NCBI GenBank assembly: GCA_900316305.1
Contig: ONCM01000020.1
Coordinates: forward strand, 1-64,000
Direction: 5' to 3'
DNA length: 64,000 nt
Origin: an uncultured Bacteroidales bacterium
GTDB lineage: Bacteria; Bacteroidota; Bacteroidia; Bacteroidales; WCHB1-69
The notes beneath the pieces are model-generated. The model did no database searches, had not been told where the DNA came from, and saw nothing but the letters and a program-made list of their open reading frames with translations. Of this stretch, positions 19,401-30,200 are shown one piece after another; the stretch's first letter is position 1; each line of letters begins with the position of its first letter. The position numbers and the translations under genes are program-made.

Positions 19401-22400
19401 TGCTTCCTGTCGGTGCATCAGCACTCAAAGCGGCTTGCTGACCGCGACAGATCTCCGCGGTCTCGGTCACCGTTGCAATCGGCAAAGCGTTGACCATCAA
19501 GGATTTTTGCAATGTAACCGAACATCCGTTAGAACCATAGACCTCCACGGAATAGACACCCGCAGTGGTCGCCTGGATGGAGTTGGAGTATTGTCCTGTA
19601 TTCCAGTGGTATGCGATACCGCCCGACACCGTATAGGTGGCCGTGTCGCCCTGACAGATGGCCGACGGACCGGTAAGGTATGCGCTGGGCAATGTGTTCA
19701 CGGTCACCAGCTTGGAAGCGGAACCCGAACAGCCGTTCTCGTCCGTGACCATCACCGTATAATTGGTGCTGACCATCGGGGTCACCGTGATGGAAGCAGT
19801 GTTCTGACCGGTGCTCCAGTTGTAGGTGTTTGCAGAAGCGATGGCGGTCAAAGTCACGGAACTACCTTGACAAATCGTGTTCTGTCCCAATATGTTGACC
19901 ACAGGCTCAGGATTCACAATCACCGAAGCGGAAGCAGTAGCCGTACAACCGTACTGGTCGGTGGCGGTCACCGTGTAGGTACCCGTGGCGTTCACCGAAA
20001 TGAGCGGCTGCGTGCTGCCGTTGTCCCAAACATAGCTGCTACCGCCGGAAGCGCGCAACGTGGTGGTCTGGTTCGCACAGATGGTAAGATTGCCGCTGAT
20101 GGTGGGCGCAGGGGTGTTGTACTCGCTGACAATGGCCGTCAACGTGTTCTGACAACCGGCGGCATTCGTCAACGTGACGGAATACTGGCCGGGAGAGTTG
20201 ATATTGATGCTGTTCGACGTGCTGCCATCAAACCAGTGGTAGGTGTTATCGCCATTATCAGAAACCGTCAGCGTGGTGCTCTGTCCGTGACAGAAATAGC
20301 GGTTACCGGTAATGGTACCCGTCACCTGCGCCTGCGTGATGGTCACGCTCTTGGAGGCCGAACAACCGTATTGGTCGGTACCAATCACTGTGTAAGTACC
20401 GGCATAGCTCACCGTCATGGACTGCGTCAGTTCGCCGGAGGTCCACTCATACGTGGAAGCTCCCGTGGCGGTGATGGTCGTGTTGCCGCCCGGACAAAGG
20501 GTCGTGCGGCCGTTAATCTTGATGTTGGGCAACGGATGCACCGTCAACGGCATGGAAGCGGTGTTCTGACAGCCGTTGGCATCAGTACCCGTCACCGTAT
20601 AGATGTCCTGAGTGTTCACCGTGATGCGGTCGCTGGTGGCACCCGTATTCCACACGTAACTGTTGGCTCCGGAGGCGACAATCAGCGCATTGGAACCGGC
20701 ACAGATGTCGGAAGGTCCCATCAGGGTAATCACCGGAAGCGGGTTCACCACCACCGTGACATTCAACGATTGGGAACAACCGTACTCGTTGGTGACCGTC
20801 ACATAATAAGTTGTATTCTCCGTCGGGGAGACCGTGATGGAGTCAGATGTGCTGCCATTGTCCCACAGGTAGGTGGTGCCGCCCGTAGCCCGCAACACCA
20901 TGCTGCTACCCTGGCACACCGTAGTGCCGCCCTGAATCTGCGCATTCGGCAGATCCACCTGGATCACCTGCACCGTACCCGATGCGGAACATTCGAAGGC
21001 GTTGGAAACCGTCACAGAATAGGTTCCCGGCAGGTTGACCGTGATGGAGGGCAGCGTCTGGCCATTGTTCCAAAGATAGACACTGCCAGTGGACTGCGCC
21101 GTCAAGGTCGCGGTATTTCCTGTGCACATATAGACGGTGTCCGCCAACAACAATGTGGGCGACTCCTTCACCGTCAAGCGCACGAAGAAAACGGAATCGT
21201 AATGGTTGTCGGCCGTGCGCACCAGATAACGGTAGGTGCCCGCTGCCGACAGAAGACTGTCGTAAAGCAACACGGGAAGGTCGTTGGAACAGACCTCCAC
21301 AGGGATGGTGTCGTTGTTCGTGACCGCCGGAATCACCGTCAGGTAGATGGAGACCACACTATCGCACCCAAGCACCGTGGTCAGGGTACGCTCGTGATAA
21401 CCAGCCGTAGAGTATGCGGTGTCCGCGAAGAGGTACGGCAGATCGTACTCACCCACCGACACATTCACCGTCTGGTCAATATAAGTAGGATTGTGGTGCA
21501 CATTGAGGCTCACCACACTGTCGTAATCTGCAAAGTGGTAGGTGAACTGGTGGACTCCCGCCGTGGTGATCGTCTCCCCGAGGAACTCGACCGATTCGTT
21601 GTCGCACACCGTGGTGTCCAACAGCGTGTTATAAACAGGGAGAACCGTCAGATTCAGGACGTAGAAGGTGTCGCATTCGCCGGTGGCAGTGGCAGGACTC
21701 ACCACGGTATAGGTGCCCGTCGTCGTGTAGGCACTGTCGTGGAAAATGTAAGGCAGACTGTTGCGGCTGATGACCACCGATTGCGTGTACGTCACATTGG
21801 GTGTCACTGTCAGCTGCAGAGTCACCACTGCGCTGTCACAGCCTTTCTGATTCTGCAAAGTATGGTTGTAGGCGCCCGACACGAAGCAGTTGGTCCCGTA
21901 AAACTCGTACGGCACCTCCGACTGACAGACCGTGGCATAGACGGTATCGTACAGCAGATGGTGGTTGAGGGTGAGGTCTAACGTATGGTAGTCGGCGCAA
22001 CCGTATGCATTGGTATCCACAAACGTGTAGATGGTGGATGCGGTGAAGACGCTGTCGTGGAAGATGAACGAGCTATCGGCCGTGCAGATGTACGCCGTAT
22101 CGTTCAGGGCCGGATACGCGTTCAACGTCAACAACGTATATTGGTAACACAAGGTGTCAGGATTGTCGTTGATGTAGTATTGTCCGGGTTGGGTGAAGAC
22201 GTGCACGGAGTCGTACGCGTAGGGAAACTCGCTGGGACAGAGCGTCACAGAGACCTGATCCGTGGCGGGTTGAACCACATGCAAATCCAAATTGACCAGA
22301 ACGCTATCACATCCATATTGGTTATAAAAGGATATGTAATATGAACCCGACGTATTGAAGTACTGGCCTCCATATTCATACGGCAGATCAGACGCACAGA

Positions 22401-23178
22401 CATACACCACGGCAGAGGTTTGGACCATGGAGCCAGGTCTCACCGTCAACACCAGCAGGTCCATAGCAGGACAACCGTGCTCATCGGTGTAGGGAACCTG
22501 ATAGGAACCCGTGGCATCGAACTGCATGCCACGATAACTGTATGGCAGTGCCGTCTGGCAAACTTCCACATTCACCGTGTCAGTCTGAAAAGGATATTGG
22601 GTCACGATGAAGATCTGGGCCATAGGACAGCCATTCGTGTCGGTGCCCATCGGTGCGCTATAGGTGCCGGGGGCGTAGAACGGGATATCCTCGTAATAGA
22701 CCACCTGCTGGTTGTAGCACATCGTCAAATTGACCGTGTCGTTCTGAATATCAAAAACTTGGAGCTGCAACAGCGTCATGGCACTGTCGCATCCCCTCAC
22801 GGTGCTGGTTGGGATCCAGTAGTTGCCGGGCATCGTGTAGAAGTTACTCCGATAGGCGTAGGGCAATGCATTGGGACATACCGCTGCCTGCACAGTGTCC
22901 ATCACCGAGTAGCTGGTTCCAATGGAAATCTGATAGATATCCAGTTGCGCGATATACACAACACCTTGATCTGCAGCACGGTGCTGAATCTCAACCACCG
23001 TATCGTGATAATAGACGGTGTTGTTAGCCGCCAACAGGAAGCTGTCGCAACCGAACACCGAATAATAGACGGTGTCCGTCGTATGCTGCGCATTTTGTGC
23101 GGAAACAGCCCCGCCGACAGCACAGAGGACAGCCACCACGACTGCCGTTAAACGTCTGATAATCAACTGTATTTTCAT
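16471..23178 (-). CDS. Giant T9SS-secreted adhesin-like protein, Ig-like repeats
   Basis: 2235 residues. A signal peptide (about 28 residues, ending AVSAQ) is followed by two repeat blocks. Residues about 30-730 hold repeats of about 50 residues with the theme C-x-PY-x(n)-GxY-x(n)-GCDS. Residues about 740-1990 hold some 19 Ig-like repeats of about 77 residues, each with ICxGxSTTLTA, then YxWSTG, then GTYTVT and a final GC. Each repeat carries a cysteine pair. The C-terminus (about 2155-2235) is a T9SS type A sorting domain, with LYPNPVHQSLYIDL and ALYNESGRLVYQSD and the end ESRKIIVNNQ. This predicts outer-membrane passage by T9SS and surface attachment or release. The ligand is unknown. The last residues are encoded by a heptamer array. 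Confidence 0.88.
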   Translation of the reverse strand: MKIQLIIRRLTAVVVAVLCAVGGAVSAQNAQHTTDTVYYSVFGCDSFLLAANNTVYYHDTVVEIQHRAADQGVVYIAQLDIYQISIGTSYSVMDTVQAAVCPNALPYAYRSNFYTMPGNYWIPTSTVRGCDSAMTLLQLQVFDIQNDTVNLTMCYNQQVVYYEDIPFYAPGTYSAPMGTDTNGCPMAQIFIVTQYPFQTDTVNVEVCQTALPYSYRGMQFDATGSYQVPYTDEHGCPAMDLLVLTVRPGSMVQTSAVVYVCASDLPYEYGGQYFNTSGSYYISFYNQYGCDSVLVNLDLHVVQPATDQVSVTLCPSEFPYAYDSVHVFTQPGQYYINDNPDTLCYQYTLLTLNAYPALNDTAYICTADSSFIFHDSVFTASTIYTFVDTNAYGCADYHTLDLTLNHHLLYDTVYATVCQSEVPYEFYGTNCFVSGAYNHTLQNQKGCDSAVVTLQLTVTPNVTYTQSVVISRNSLPYIFHDSAYTTTGTYTVVSPATATGECDTFYVLNLTVLPVYNTLLDTTVCDNESVEFLGETITTAGVHQFTYHFADYDSVVSLNVHHNPTYIDQTVNVSVGEYDLPYLFADTAYSTAGYHERTLTTVLGCDSVVSIYLTVIPAVTNNDTIPVEVCSNDLPVLLYDSLLSAAGTYRYLVRTADNHYDSVFFVRLTVKESPTLLLADTVYMCTGNTATLTAQSTGSVYLWNNGQTLPSITVNLPGTYSVTVSNAFECSASGTVQVIQVDLPNAQIQGGTTVCQGSSMVLRATGGTTYLWDNGSTSDSITVSPTENTTYYVTVTNEYGCSQSLNVTVVVNPLPVITLMGPSDICAGSNALIVASGANSYVWNTGATSDRITVNTQDIYTVTGTDANGCQNTASMPLTVHPLPNIKINGRTTLCPGGNTTITATGASTYEWTSGELTQSMTVSYAGTYTVIGTDQYGCSASKSVTITQAQVTGTITGNRYFCHGQSTTLTVSDNGDNTYHWFDGSTSNSININSPGQYSVTLTNAAGCQNTLTAIVSEYNTPAPTISGNLTICANQTTTLRASGGSSYVWDNGSTQPLISVNATGTYTVTATDQYGCTATASASVIVNPEPVVNILGQNTICQGSSVTLTAIASANTYNWSTGQNTASITVTPMVSTNYTVMVTDENGCSGSASKLVTVNTLPSAYLTGPSAICQGDTATYTVSGGIAYHWNTGQYSNSIQATTAGVYSVEVYGSNGCSVTLQKSLMVNALPIATVTETAEICRGQQAALSADAPTGSTFLWSTGSHQSHITVGDAGRYTVTITNANQCSNVYSSEVTVHELPMVTITGNNEICQGQSALLTASGDDASQYVWSTGDHNAFTTVSTSGQVSVTATNGYGCSASASRGVVVHELPVPQISGNLTICKGSSTTLTAIGGSSYRWDTGDSTNSIIVSPMSNHSYVVTATNIYGCVASTAATVAVNELPEITLSGNRTICAGTSTTITASGASTYVWSTGAHTSSLVINNTGTYYVTATSVQNCSKTDSVFVKMNPNPQILISGIDRVCAGGTSTLTATGANTYVWNTGDVLPTITVAPALSTTYTVTGYDTNGCFTTAQKMVNVEELPTVQILGERTICQGNSTVLTATGGSSYAWSTGSTSASIAVFPNMTTSYTVTVFSSFGCSATATATVTVNVLPSIFFSGSTSFCQGQSTTITASGGNSYLWNTGANTPTITVSTPGVYHVNVTNSQNCMRNDSVVVTMWENPTVNIDGASLICDGTATQLTASGADSYSWNTGENGAVITVMPTETTTYSVTGTDVNGCQASVSKVVNVEELPEVYISGILAICHGTSTTLTASTASAYLWSTGDTTASITVSEQGAYTVTASSANGCQSMASATVEDNPLPTFTIGGDGFFCANSSATLSVIGDNTYLWSTGDTTTQITVTQGGAYSVTATNVYGCTKSLNTVVTQLPIPMLYIQGASSLCQGDSTMLFASSDATQFLWSTGETTPFIEVVPDNTTYSVTATGTNGCTTTAQHQVTSLPAYTIAVTGSVCQGQSYTGNGFETPVMDTAGTYIFTHHLQTAAGCDSIINLTLTVNPLPILDTITGWPNITQYGNSIYFVDEDNCSDVINYEWRISNLNWHLQNQNTSRVTVEVNTNGTAVLTVRGVNNCGYTEQAINLTCNVGIEDHPAQTLVKLYPNPVHQSLYIDLDNAFEVAKVALYNESGRLVYQSDCNDTHLEINCTRFASGHYTVMFLDEKGRRVESRKIIVNNQ

Positions 23179-23227
23179 ATTGGTAGATTTTATTTTTCCA
23201 AGCCAAAAATATTAACACTAAAATGTG

Positions 23228-23235
23228 CAAAAATA
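23228..23235 (-). promoter_or_regulatory. Candidate -7 box of the 2235-residue adhesin gene
   Basis: The minus strand reads TATTTTTG, 49 bases before the start codon. No TTG is at the expected distance, so the upstream box is weak or absent. Confidence 0.45.
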
Positions 23236-23269
23236 CGATTTTTACATAAATCTTGTACGTTATTACAGA

Positions 23270-23304
23270 TAAAAAAAGAGCCTCCGATTGGGGAGACCTC
23301 TTTT
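23270..23304. terminator. Terminator after the GT2 gene
   Basis: On the minus strand AGAGGTCTCC pairs with GGAGGCTCT (one mismatch) around a six-base loop and is followed by seven T. A T run on the other strand makes it possibly bidirectional. Confidence 0.7.
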
Positions 23305-23305
23305 A

Positions 23306-23361
23306 ACTGTTGACCATTGACTGTTGACCATTGACTGTTGACCATTGACTATTGACTATTG
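23306..23361. repeat. Heptamer array E (ACTGTTG/ACCATTG)
   Basis: Eight units: actgttg and accattg alternate three times (a 14-bp higher-order unit), followed by two actattg. The stop codon of the GT2 gene (23356-23358) lies inside the array. Confidence 0.88.
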
Positions 23362-24105
23362 CTTCATGGATAGGAAGCGGTAGTGTCCGAGGTGCCATTT
23401 CTGCAGTCGGAACTGGAATGAAGTACGCAAGACTCCAAAACCGTATTTGCAGCTGCGGCGGAAGTTGATGGAGGAAGCCTCCGGGAAATACTTGGTCGGA
23501 CAGGTGATCTCACCGATGTCGAAGCCGGCATAGACAATCTGTGCCAGCATCTGGTTGTCGAAGACGAAATCGTCGGAGTTCTCCATGAAGGGAACCCTTT
23601 CGAGCACCTCGCGGGTGAAGGCGCGGTAGCCGGTGTGGTACTCGGACAGCTTCTGCCCTATCATCAGGTTCTGGAAGAAGGTCAGGCAGCGGTTGAAGAA
23701 GTACTTGTAGCGGGGCATCCCACCCTTCAACGCGCCGTTGCCCAAGATGCGCGACGCCAGCACCACGGGATACAGGCCGTTGCAAATCATGTAGGAAATC
23801 GACTCAATCAGCAGCGGGGTGTACTGATAGTCAGGGTGCAGCATGATGATCACGTCCGCGCCGAGCGACAAGGCTTTCTGGTAGCAGGTCTTTTGGTTGC
23901 CGCCATAGCCCTTGTTCTCCTCGTGCCGGATGACATGCCGGATCCCCAGCTTCTCCGCCACGGACACCGTCTCATCGGCAGAGTGGTCATCCACCAAGAT
24001 GACCTCATCGACGATCTCCATCGGGATCTCGCGATAGGTCTGCTCCAAGGTCTCCGCCGCATTGTACGCAGGCATCACCACGACGATTTTTTTGCCTTTT
24101 AACAT
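23356..24105 (-). CDS. Family 2 glycosyltransferase (dolichyl-phosphate-sugar synthase-like)
   Basis: 249 residues forming a single GT-A domain. It shows VVVMPAYNAAETLEQTYREI, the acidic VDDHSADET motif, and a DxD-like HPDYQY site. The segment LSEYHTGYRAFTREVL is typical of the DPM1/GtrB-like group. These enzymes load a sugar on a polyprenyl phosphate at the inner membrane. No membrane helix is visible, so it is a soluble or peripheral form. It lies between the two giant surface-protein genes, and a role in decorating surface material is possible but not shown. Confidence 0.85.
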   Translation of the reverse strand: MLKGKKIVVVMPAYNAAETLEQTYREIPMEIVDEVILVDDHSADETVSVAEKLGIRHVIRHEENKGYGGNQKTCYQKALSLGADVIIMLHPDYQYTPLLIESISYMICNGLYPVVLASRILGNGALKGGMPRYKYFFNRCLTFFQNLMIGQKLSEYHTGYRAFTREVLERVPFMENSDDFVFDNQMLAQIVYAGFDIGEITCPTKYFPEASSINFRRSCKYGFGVLRTSFQFRLQKWHLGHYRFLSMKQ

Positions 24106-24120
24106 AATAGTTACACGGTT

Positions 24121-24266
24121 AGAAGTTTACAAGTTTAGTAGTTTAGTAGCTTAGTAGCTTAGAAGCTTAGTAGTTTAGAAGCTTAGTAGTTTACAGGGTT
24201 AAACTTGTAAACTTCTAAGCTACTAAACTTCTAAGCTCTTAAACTTTTAAGCTCTTAAACTCTTAA
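24121..24266. repeat. Inverted octamer array F between GT2 and the 8413-residue gene
   Basis: The left arm (24131-24195) consists of 8-bp units such as agtttagt, agcttagt and agcttaga. The right arm (24201-24266) has the inverse type: aaacttct, aagctact, aagctctt, aaactctt. The two arms form a long imperfect palindrome centred near 24198. The right arm ends directly at the stop codon (24267-24269) of the giant gene. It could act as that gene's 3' hairpin. Confidence 0.85.
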
Positions 24267-27200
24267 TTAGCGTTTCTTAATACAACGAACGCTCTTGCGG
24301 TCGGTCTTCGGTGACTGAACCTCGGAAGGTGCGTCGCAGAAGTAGTTGATGTTGCCGGAGGTGGCGTTCGCACTGTTGGGCGTGCTGTCGGACTTCCAGT
24401 AGTGGTCGCCGGTGAGGATGTCCTCGTAACGGTCGTTCATGGACTTGAAGAGACCGCCAGCGCGGGAGTTGAAGCCACTGTTCGGTAGGACGCCGCCGTT
24501 GCCCGGATACCAGTAACCTTCGCCAGCATCCTTCAGCAGGATGACATCACCCACATGCAGGTAGAGCACGTCGTAGTCGGCCACGCTGGCCACGGCCCAA
24601 CCCTCAGGACAAACACCCTGGACGTAGGACGTACCATTGGCAGCAGTCAACACCGCAGGTATTGCACTGTTGTTGTTCTCCGGCACGTTCACCGCAGAGT
24701 ACCATGTGTAGAGGTAGCCGAACTTCTCCAAGTTGGCCGAGTTGTCCATGTAAGCATGGTAGTCGGCGACCGGCGTAGTACCGTCCGCGTAGGTTTCCGT
24801 GCGCAAGTTCTCGGTCATCCAGCACTGATAACCGATACGTTTCGCCGGATATGCGTAACCGTTGTACTCGATCGTGTCACAAGGAGCATAGACCACAATC
24901 ACCACTTGGTCGTTGTGGGTCATCTCGTTGCCCTCATTATCGTAGATCGTCCAGGTCACTCTGGTGGTGTCGGCCGGCAGCGGGTTGACATCAGGCAGGT
25001 TATTCACTATCGTAGTGCCAGGCAGTTCATTGTCCGGAGTGCCGATCTCGACAGTCGTCACCGTGGTGTCAGCCGTACCTTCTGTCAGGACAATCCGCAC
25101 CGTGTCGGGCACATTCAGTTCCTGAACCGGATCGATACGCAGCGTCACGTTGAAGGCCGGGGCGTAGTTCTGGATAACGCTCGGCTCACCGAAGAGTCTG
25201 TTCTCAGCCACATACGTCTCGTCGTTGAAGGCCATGAAGTTGTTCTGGTTGCAGAGATATGTGCCGATATGCGAGCCCATGGTGACAATCTCACCCGTGG
25301 TGATTACGTCACCGTCAACAAAGCCGTTGTAGGTAAGCAGGTCGTAACGCACGCGCAAGCTGTCGCCATCATAGATCTTGTGGAAAATCGTGTCGCCGAT
25401 GATGGAAACCGGTTTCTTCGACACCGTCATGGCACCGTCATGGACGTTGAAGGTGACATTGGTGAAGTTCTGGTCATTATAGCTGAACTGGGAGGCTACG
25501 AGACCCATGTGGGTAGTACCGGCAAGCGTACGGGAAGCCGTACTGTTGCCATTGAACACGACCTTGTTAGCATCGAACAACGTGGTGTTGGCCGTGGACG
25601 TGTAGCCCGTCACGGTGTGCTCCGTACGCGTGTAGGTTTGCGTAGCGGTGTTACCCGTGATGGTCACCACCATGGTGTCGATCGGCTTAATCCAAATGTA
25701 GCCGTCCTCCACATCGAAGATCACATTATAGTTATTGTTCGTGCTGGAGAACTGGTTGACCGCAAGATTCATAAAGGTCTTGCCGGACGCGTCGTTACCC
25801 TCCACCACATTCGTGCGGGCAGCCGTAGCCGTACCGTTGAACGTGTAAGCAGTGTAGTTCGCCGGAACCGTCTCCACATCGTAGCCACTCACCATATGGG
25901 AAGCTCCATCGTAGTAAGCCGTATCGCGGTGACCGGTGATCTTGACATAGACTTCGTTCTCACCCAAGATTCTCAGCCAACCGTCGGTCACCTGAATGGT
26001 CACGTCGAAGTTGCTGTTGTTACAGGTGTTCTGGAACGAATTCTGGGACAGATTCATCGGATATGGGTTGGTGTTGGCGTTGGTAGCACTGACCGAAGCC
26101 GTGGTGCCGTTGACCAATTGGATGCAGCCCACATCGAAGAGGTCGCTGGTAGCCGTCACCGTGTAACCGCTGACCGTATGGCTGGCATTGTCATACACAA
26201 ACACACCGGTGTTACCCTCGACATTGACCGTCACAGGCAGTGCGTTAACCTTCACATAGCCGTCGGTCACCTCGAAGGTCACATAATAGTTGCTATTGCT
26301 GTTGCTGAACATTGCAGCTGTCAGACCCATGTTGGTGGTACCGGCATCCGTGCGGGAAGCCGTAGCCGGGGTCGTACCGATAAAGGTCACGTATGCGTAC
26401 GGATCGTAAGCCGTTTGAGCCGGAGTCGTAGCAAACGTGTAACCGCTCACAGTATGTTCGCTATTATCGAAAGCAAACTCATTGTGCTGACCGGTAATGG
26501 TAACCTTCACCGTGTCGGGAACCACATACTGGTAACCGTCCACCACGTTGAAGGTCACAGTGAAGTTGTCGTCGGTGTTGACGAACTCATCCGCCGTGAG
26601 ACCCATCGGGGTGGTGCCAGCATCCGTACGCGTGGCGGTGCTGTCAGCCTGCGTGCCGTGATACTCACAACTATCGGTGTTGTACAGCGTTTCAGCCGTT
26701 GCATACTCGAAGCCCGTCACCGTGTGCGCCGCACCCGTGTAGTTGGCCGTGTCGTTGTTACCCGTCACCGTTACCGCAATCGGTTTCGGCGTGACAGTCA
26801 CGAAGCCGTCGGTCACCACGAAGGTCACCTCCTGGTAGTTCGCATTTTGGTTATGGAACTGTTCAGCGGCAAGACCCATGCTGGTGGTACCGGCATTCGT
26901 GCGGGAAGCCGTAGCCGCACCGTCGAAGGAGAAGTCGTTCGCGGTGTAGTGCGGTTGGTCGATATTCACCACCTGGTAACCGTTCACCTGATGCGACTGA
27001 CCGTCATACTCGACCGTATCAGCGTTACCGGCAATCGTCACCGTCACATGGCGGGAGAGGATAGCAAGATGACCGTTGGTCACGTTGAAGGTCGGTGCGA
27101 AGTTCTTGCAGTAATCCGTACCGTTGTCTTGGAAGCTTTGGGCAGAGAGGTTCATGTAGTAGGTAGCCACTGCCATACCGGTGGCAACCGTGTCGTCCGC

Positions 27201-30200
27201 GTCACCCACGTAGGAGAAGTTCTCCTCGGTGTATAACGGGTTACTGATGGAGGTCACCTCGTAGCCGTGTACGGATTGCTCCACTTGGTCGAGATAGAGG
27301 ACGCTATCCACAGCACCCTTGATGGTCACCGTCACAGGAGCTTGGTTGATCTTCTGGTAACCATCGGTCACGTTGAAGGTCACCGTCGCGAAGTTGCTGT
27401 TCGTGTTAGCGAACATATCCGCTGTGAGACCCATCATGGTCTTACCGCTGTTGTCAGCACCCTCCACCACGCTCGTACGGGTAGCCGTAGCCTGACCGTC
27501 GAAGGTGAAGTCGCGGTTGTTGCCCGTCGTCTTGTAGAGGTTCGTGTTGGCGGTTGCGGTGAAGCCCGTCACCGTATGAGCAGCGTTGTCGAAGACGTTC
27601 TCCGCATGGTTACCCACCACCGTCACCACCGCATTGATCGGGGTGATGGTCTGGTAACCATCGGTCACGTTGAAGGTCACATTCGCAAAGTTCGGGTTCG
27701 TGTTGGCGAACTGATCGGCAGTGAGACCCATATTCGTCGTACCGGCATCCGTGCGGGAAACCGTCGTCGGGCCGCTGAACGTGAAGCTCGTATCCACATT
27801 GTAGATGGTCGGGTTGGCCGTAGCCGTGTAGCCCGTCACCGTGTGGACGCTGCCGTCGTAAGGAGCGGTGTTGTGGTCACCCACAATCGTCACCGTCACG
27901 TCAATCGGGGTGATGGTCTGGTAACCGTCCGTCACGTTAAAGGTCACGTTGAAGTTCGGGTTCTTATTCGTGAACTGGCCAACCGCGAGACCCATGTTCG
28001 TAGTACCCACAAACGTACGGGAGGCTTGAGCCGTGCCGTTGAACGTGAAGCTGGTATCCACATTGTAGAAGGTCAGGTCGGCGGTGGACGTATAGCCCGT
28101 CACGGTGTGCTCTGCACCATCGTAAGGAGCCGTGTTGTTCTTACCCACAATCGTCACCACCGCGTCAGCCGGGACAACCGTGATGGAACCGTCTTGAACG
28201 GTGAAGGTCACGTTGTTGACGAAGTTCGGGTTCGTGTTCTGGAACATCGCCTCGCTGAGACCCATCGTCGTGGTGCCGACAAACTGACGGGTAGCCGTGC
28301 TGTCACCATTCGTAAAGGTGAAGTCGGCGGCACCGTACAGCGTGTTGCTCGATTGGATCTCATAACCCTTCACCACCTGTGCCTCGCCGTTGTAAACGAC
28401 CGTGCGCGTATGACCGATGATAGTCACTTGTGCGCTGTTCGGCTCCACAATCTGGTGACCGTCGGTCACATCGAAGGTGACATTCGTGAAGTCGGTATTA
28501 TGGTTCGTGAACTGGCTGGCGTTGAGACCCATGTAAGCGGTACCCACATTGGTCTGGGCAGCAGCAGCCGTACCGTTGAAGTCATAGTCGGACTCGTGAT
28601 ACAGCGGGTGGTTGATGGTAGCGGCATAACCGCTCACGCTGTGTTCATCACCATCATAGAAGACAGAGCTCTGCGTACCCTTGATCGTCACCACCACATC
28701 GTCCACCGGCATGATCTCCTGGTAACCGTCGGTCACATTGAAGGTCACGTCGAAGTTAGCATTGGTGTTGGTGAAGTGTGCAACATCGAGACCCATCATA
28801 GTCTTGCCGGTGTTATCGTTACCCTCCACCACATGCGTACGGGAAGCGTAAGCATTATTGCCCGCAAACGTGAAGTCGGTGGCGGTGTACAGCGGACTGC
28901 TGATCACCGTATCGAAGCCAGACACCTCATGCTGGGCATTGTCGAAGTAGCGTGAATCACTGTGACCCGTAATGGTTACCGTCACGGGCAGCTGAGTGAC
29001 TCTCATGAAGCCGTCGGTCACGTTGAAGGTCACGCCAGAGAAGTTGTCATTGGTATTTGCAAAATGGCCTTCAAGACCCATCCATACGATACCCGTATCG
29101 GTACGGGCAGCATACGCCGTGCCGTCAAACGTAAAGTCAGCCTCGGTGTAGAGCGTGTTGTTGGTGGAAACCTCGTAGCCGCTCACACTCTGCTCGGAAC
29201 CGTTATAGTGTTCCGTCTTGTTATGACCGGTGATGGTCACGACCACGCCCGTCACGCGGGTGATGGTCTGATAACCGTCAGTCACATCGAAGGTCACATT
29301 GAAGTTGTTATTGTTATTGACGAACTGATCGGCATCGAGACCCATGTTGGCGGTACCAATCTCGGTCTGAGCAGCGTATGCGGTGCCATTGAATGCAAAG
29401 TCGTTTTCAGTGTACAACGGGCTGCTAACCTGGACGTTGTAACCGCTCACACTGTGCTCTTCACGATCGTAAGTTGTGGTGTTGTTCGCACCGGTGATGG
29501 TCACCGTCACATCCAACGGAGTGATGGTCTGGTAACCGTCCGTCACGTTGAAGGTCACATTGAAGTTCGGGTTCGTGTTGGCGAACTGGCTGACCGCGAG
29601 ACCCATGTTCGTGGTACCGGCATCGGTACGCTTAGCCGCAATCTCATCGCCCACCATCACGGCATTAGCCGCAGGCGTAAAAGTAAAGCTGGTATCAACA
29701 TTGTAGAAGGTCAGGTCGGCGGTAGGCGTGAAGCCCGTCACGGTGTGCTGTGCGCCATCGTAAGCCGTCGTGTTGTTCGCACCCACAATCGTCACCACTG
29801 CGTCAGCCGGGACAACCGTGATGGAACCGTCTTGAACGGTGAAGGTCACGTTGTTGGCGAAGTTCGGGTTCGTGTTGTGGAACATCGTCTCGTTGAGACC
29901 CATCGACGTGGTGCCGACAAACTGACGGGTAGCCGTGCTGTCACCATTCGTGAAGGTGAAGTCGGCGGCGCCGTACAGTGTGTTGCTGGAGACAACGTCG
30001 TAACCCGTCACCGTCTGCTCACTGCCGTTGTAAGCGACCGTGCGCGTATGACCAATGATGGTCACCTGTGCGCTGTTCGGCTCCACAATCTGGTGACCGT
30101 CGGTCACGTTGAAGGTCACATTGGTGAAGTTCGTATTGATGTTCGTGAACTGGTCAGCGTTGAGACCCATGTACGCAGTACCCACATCCGTACGGGAAGC

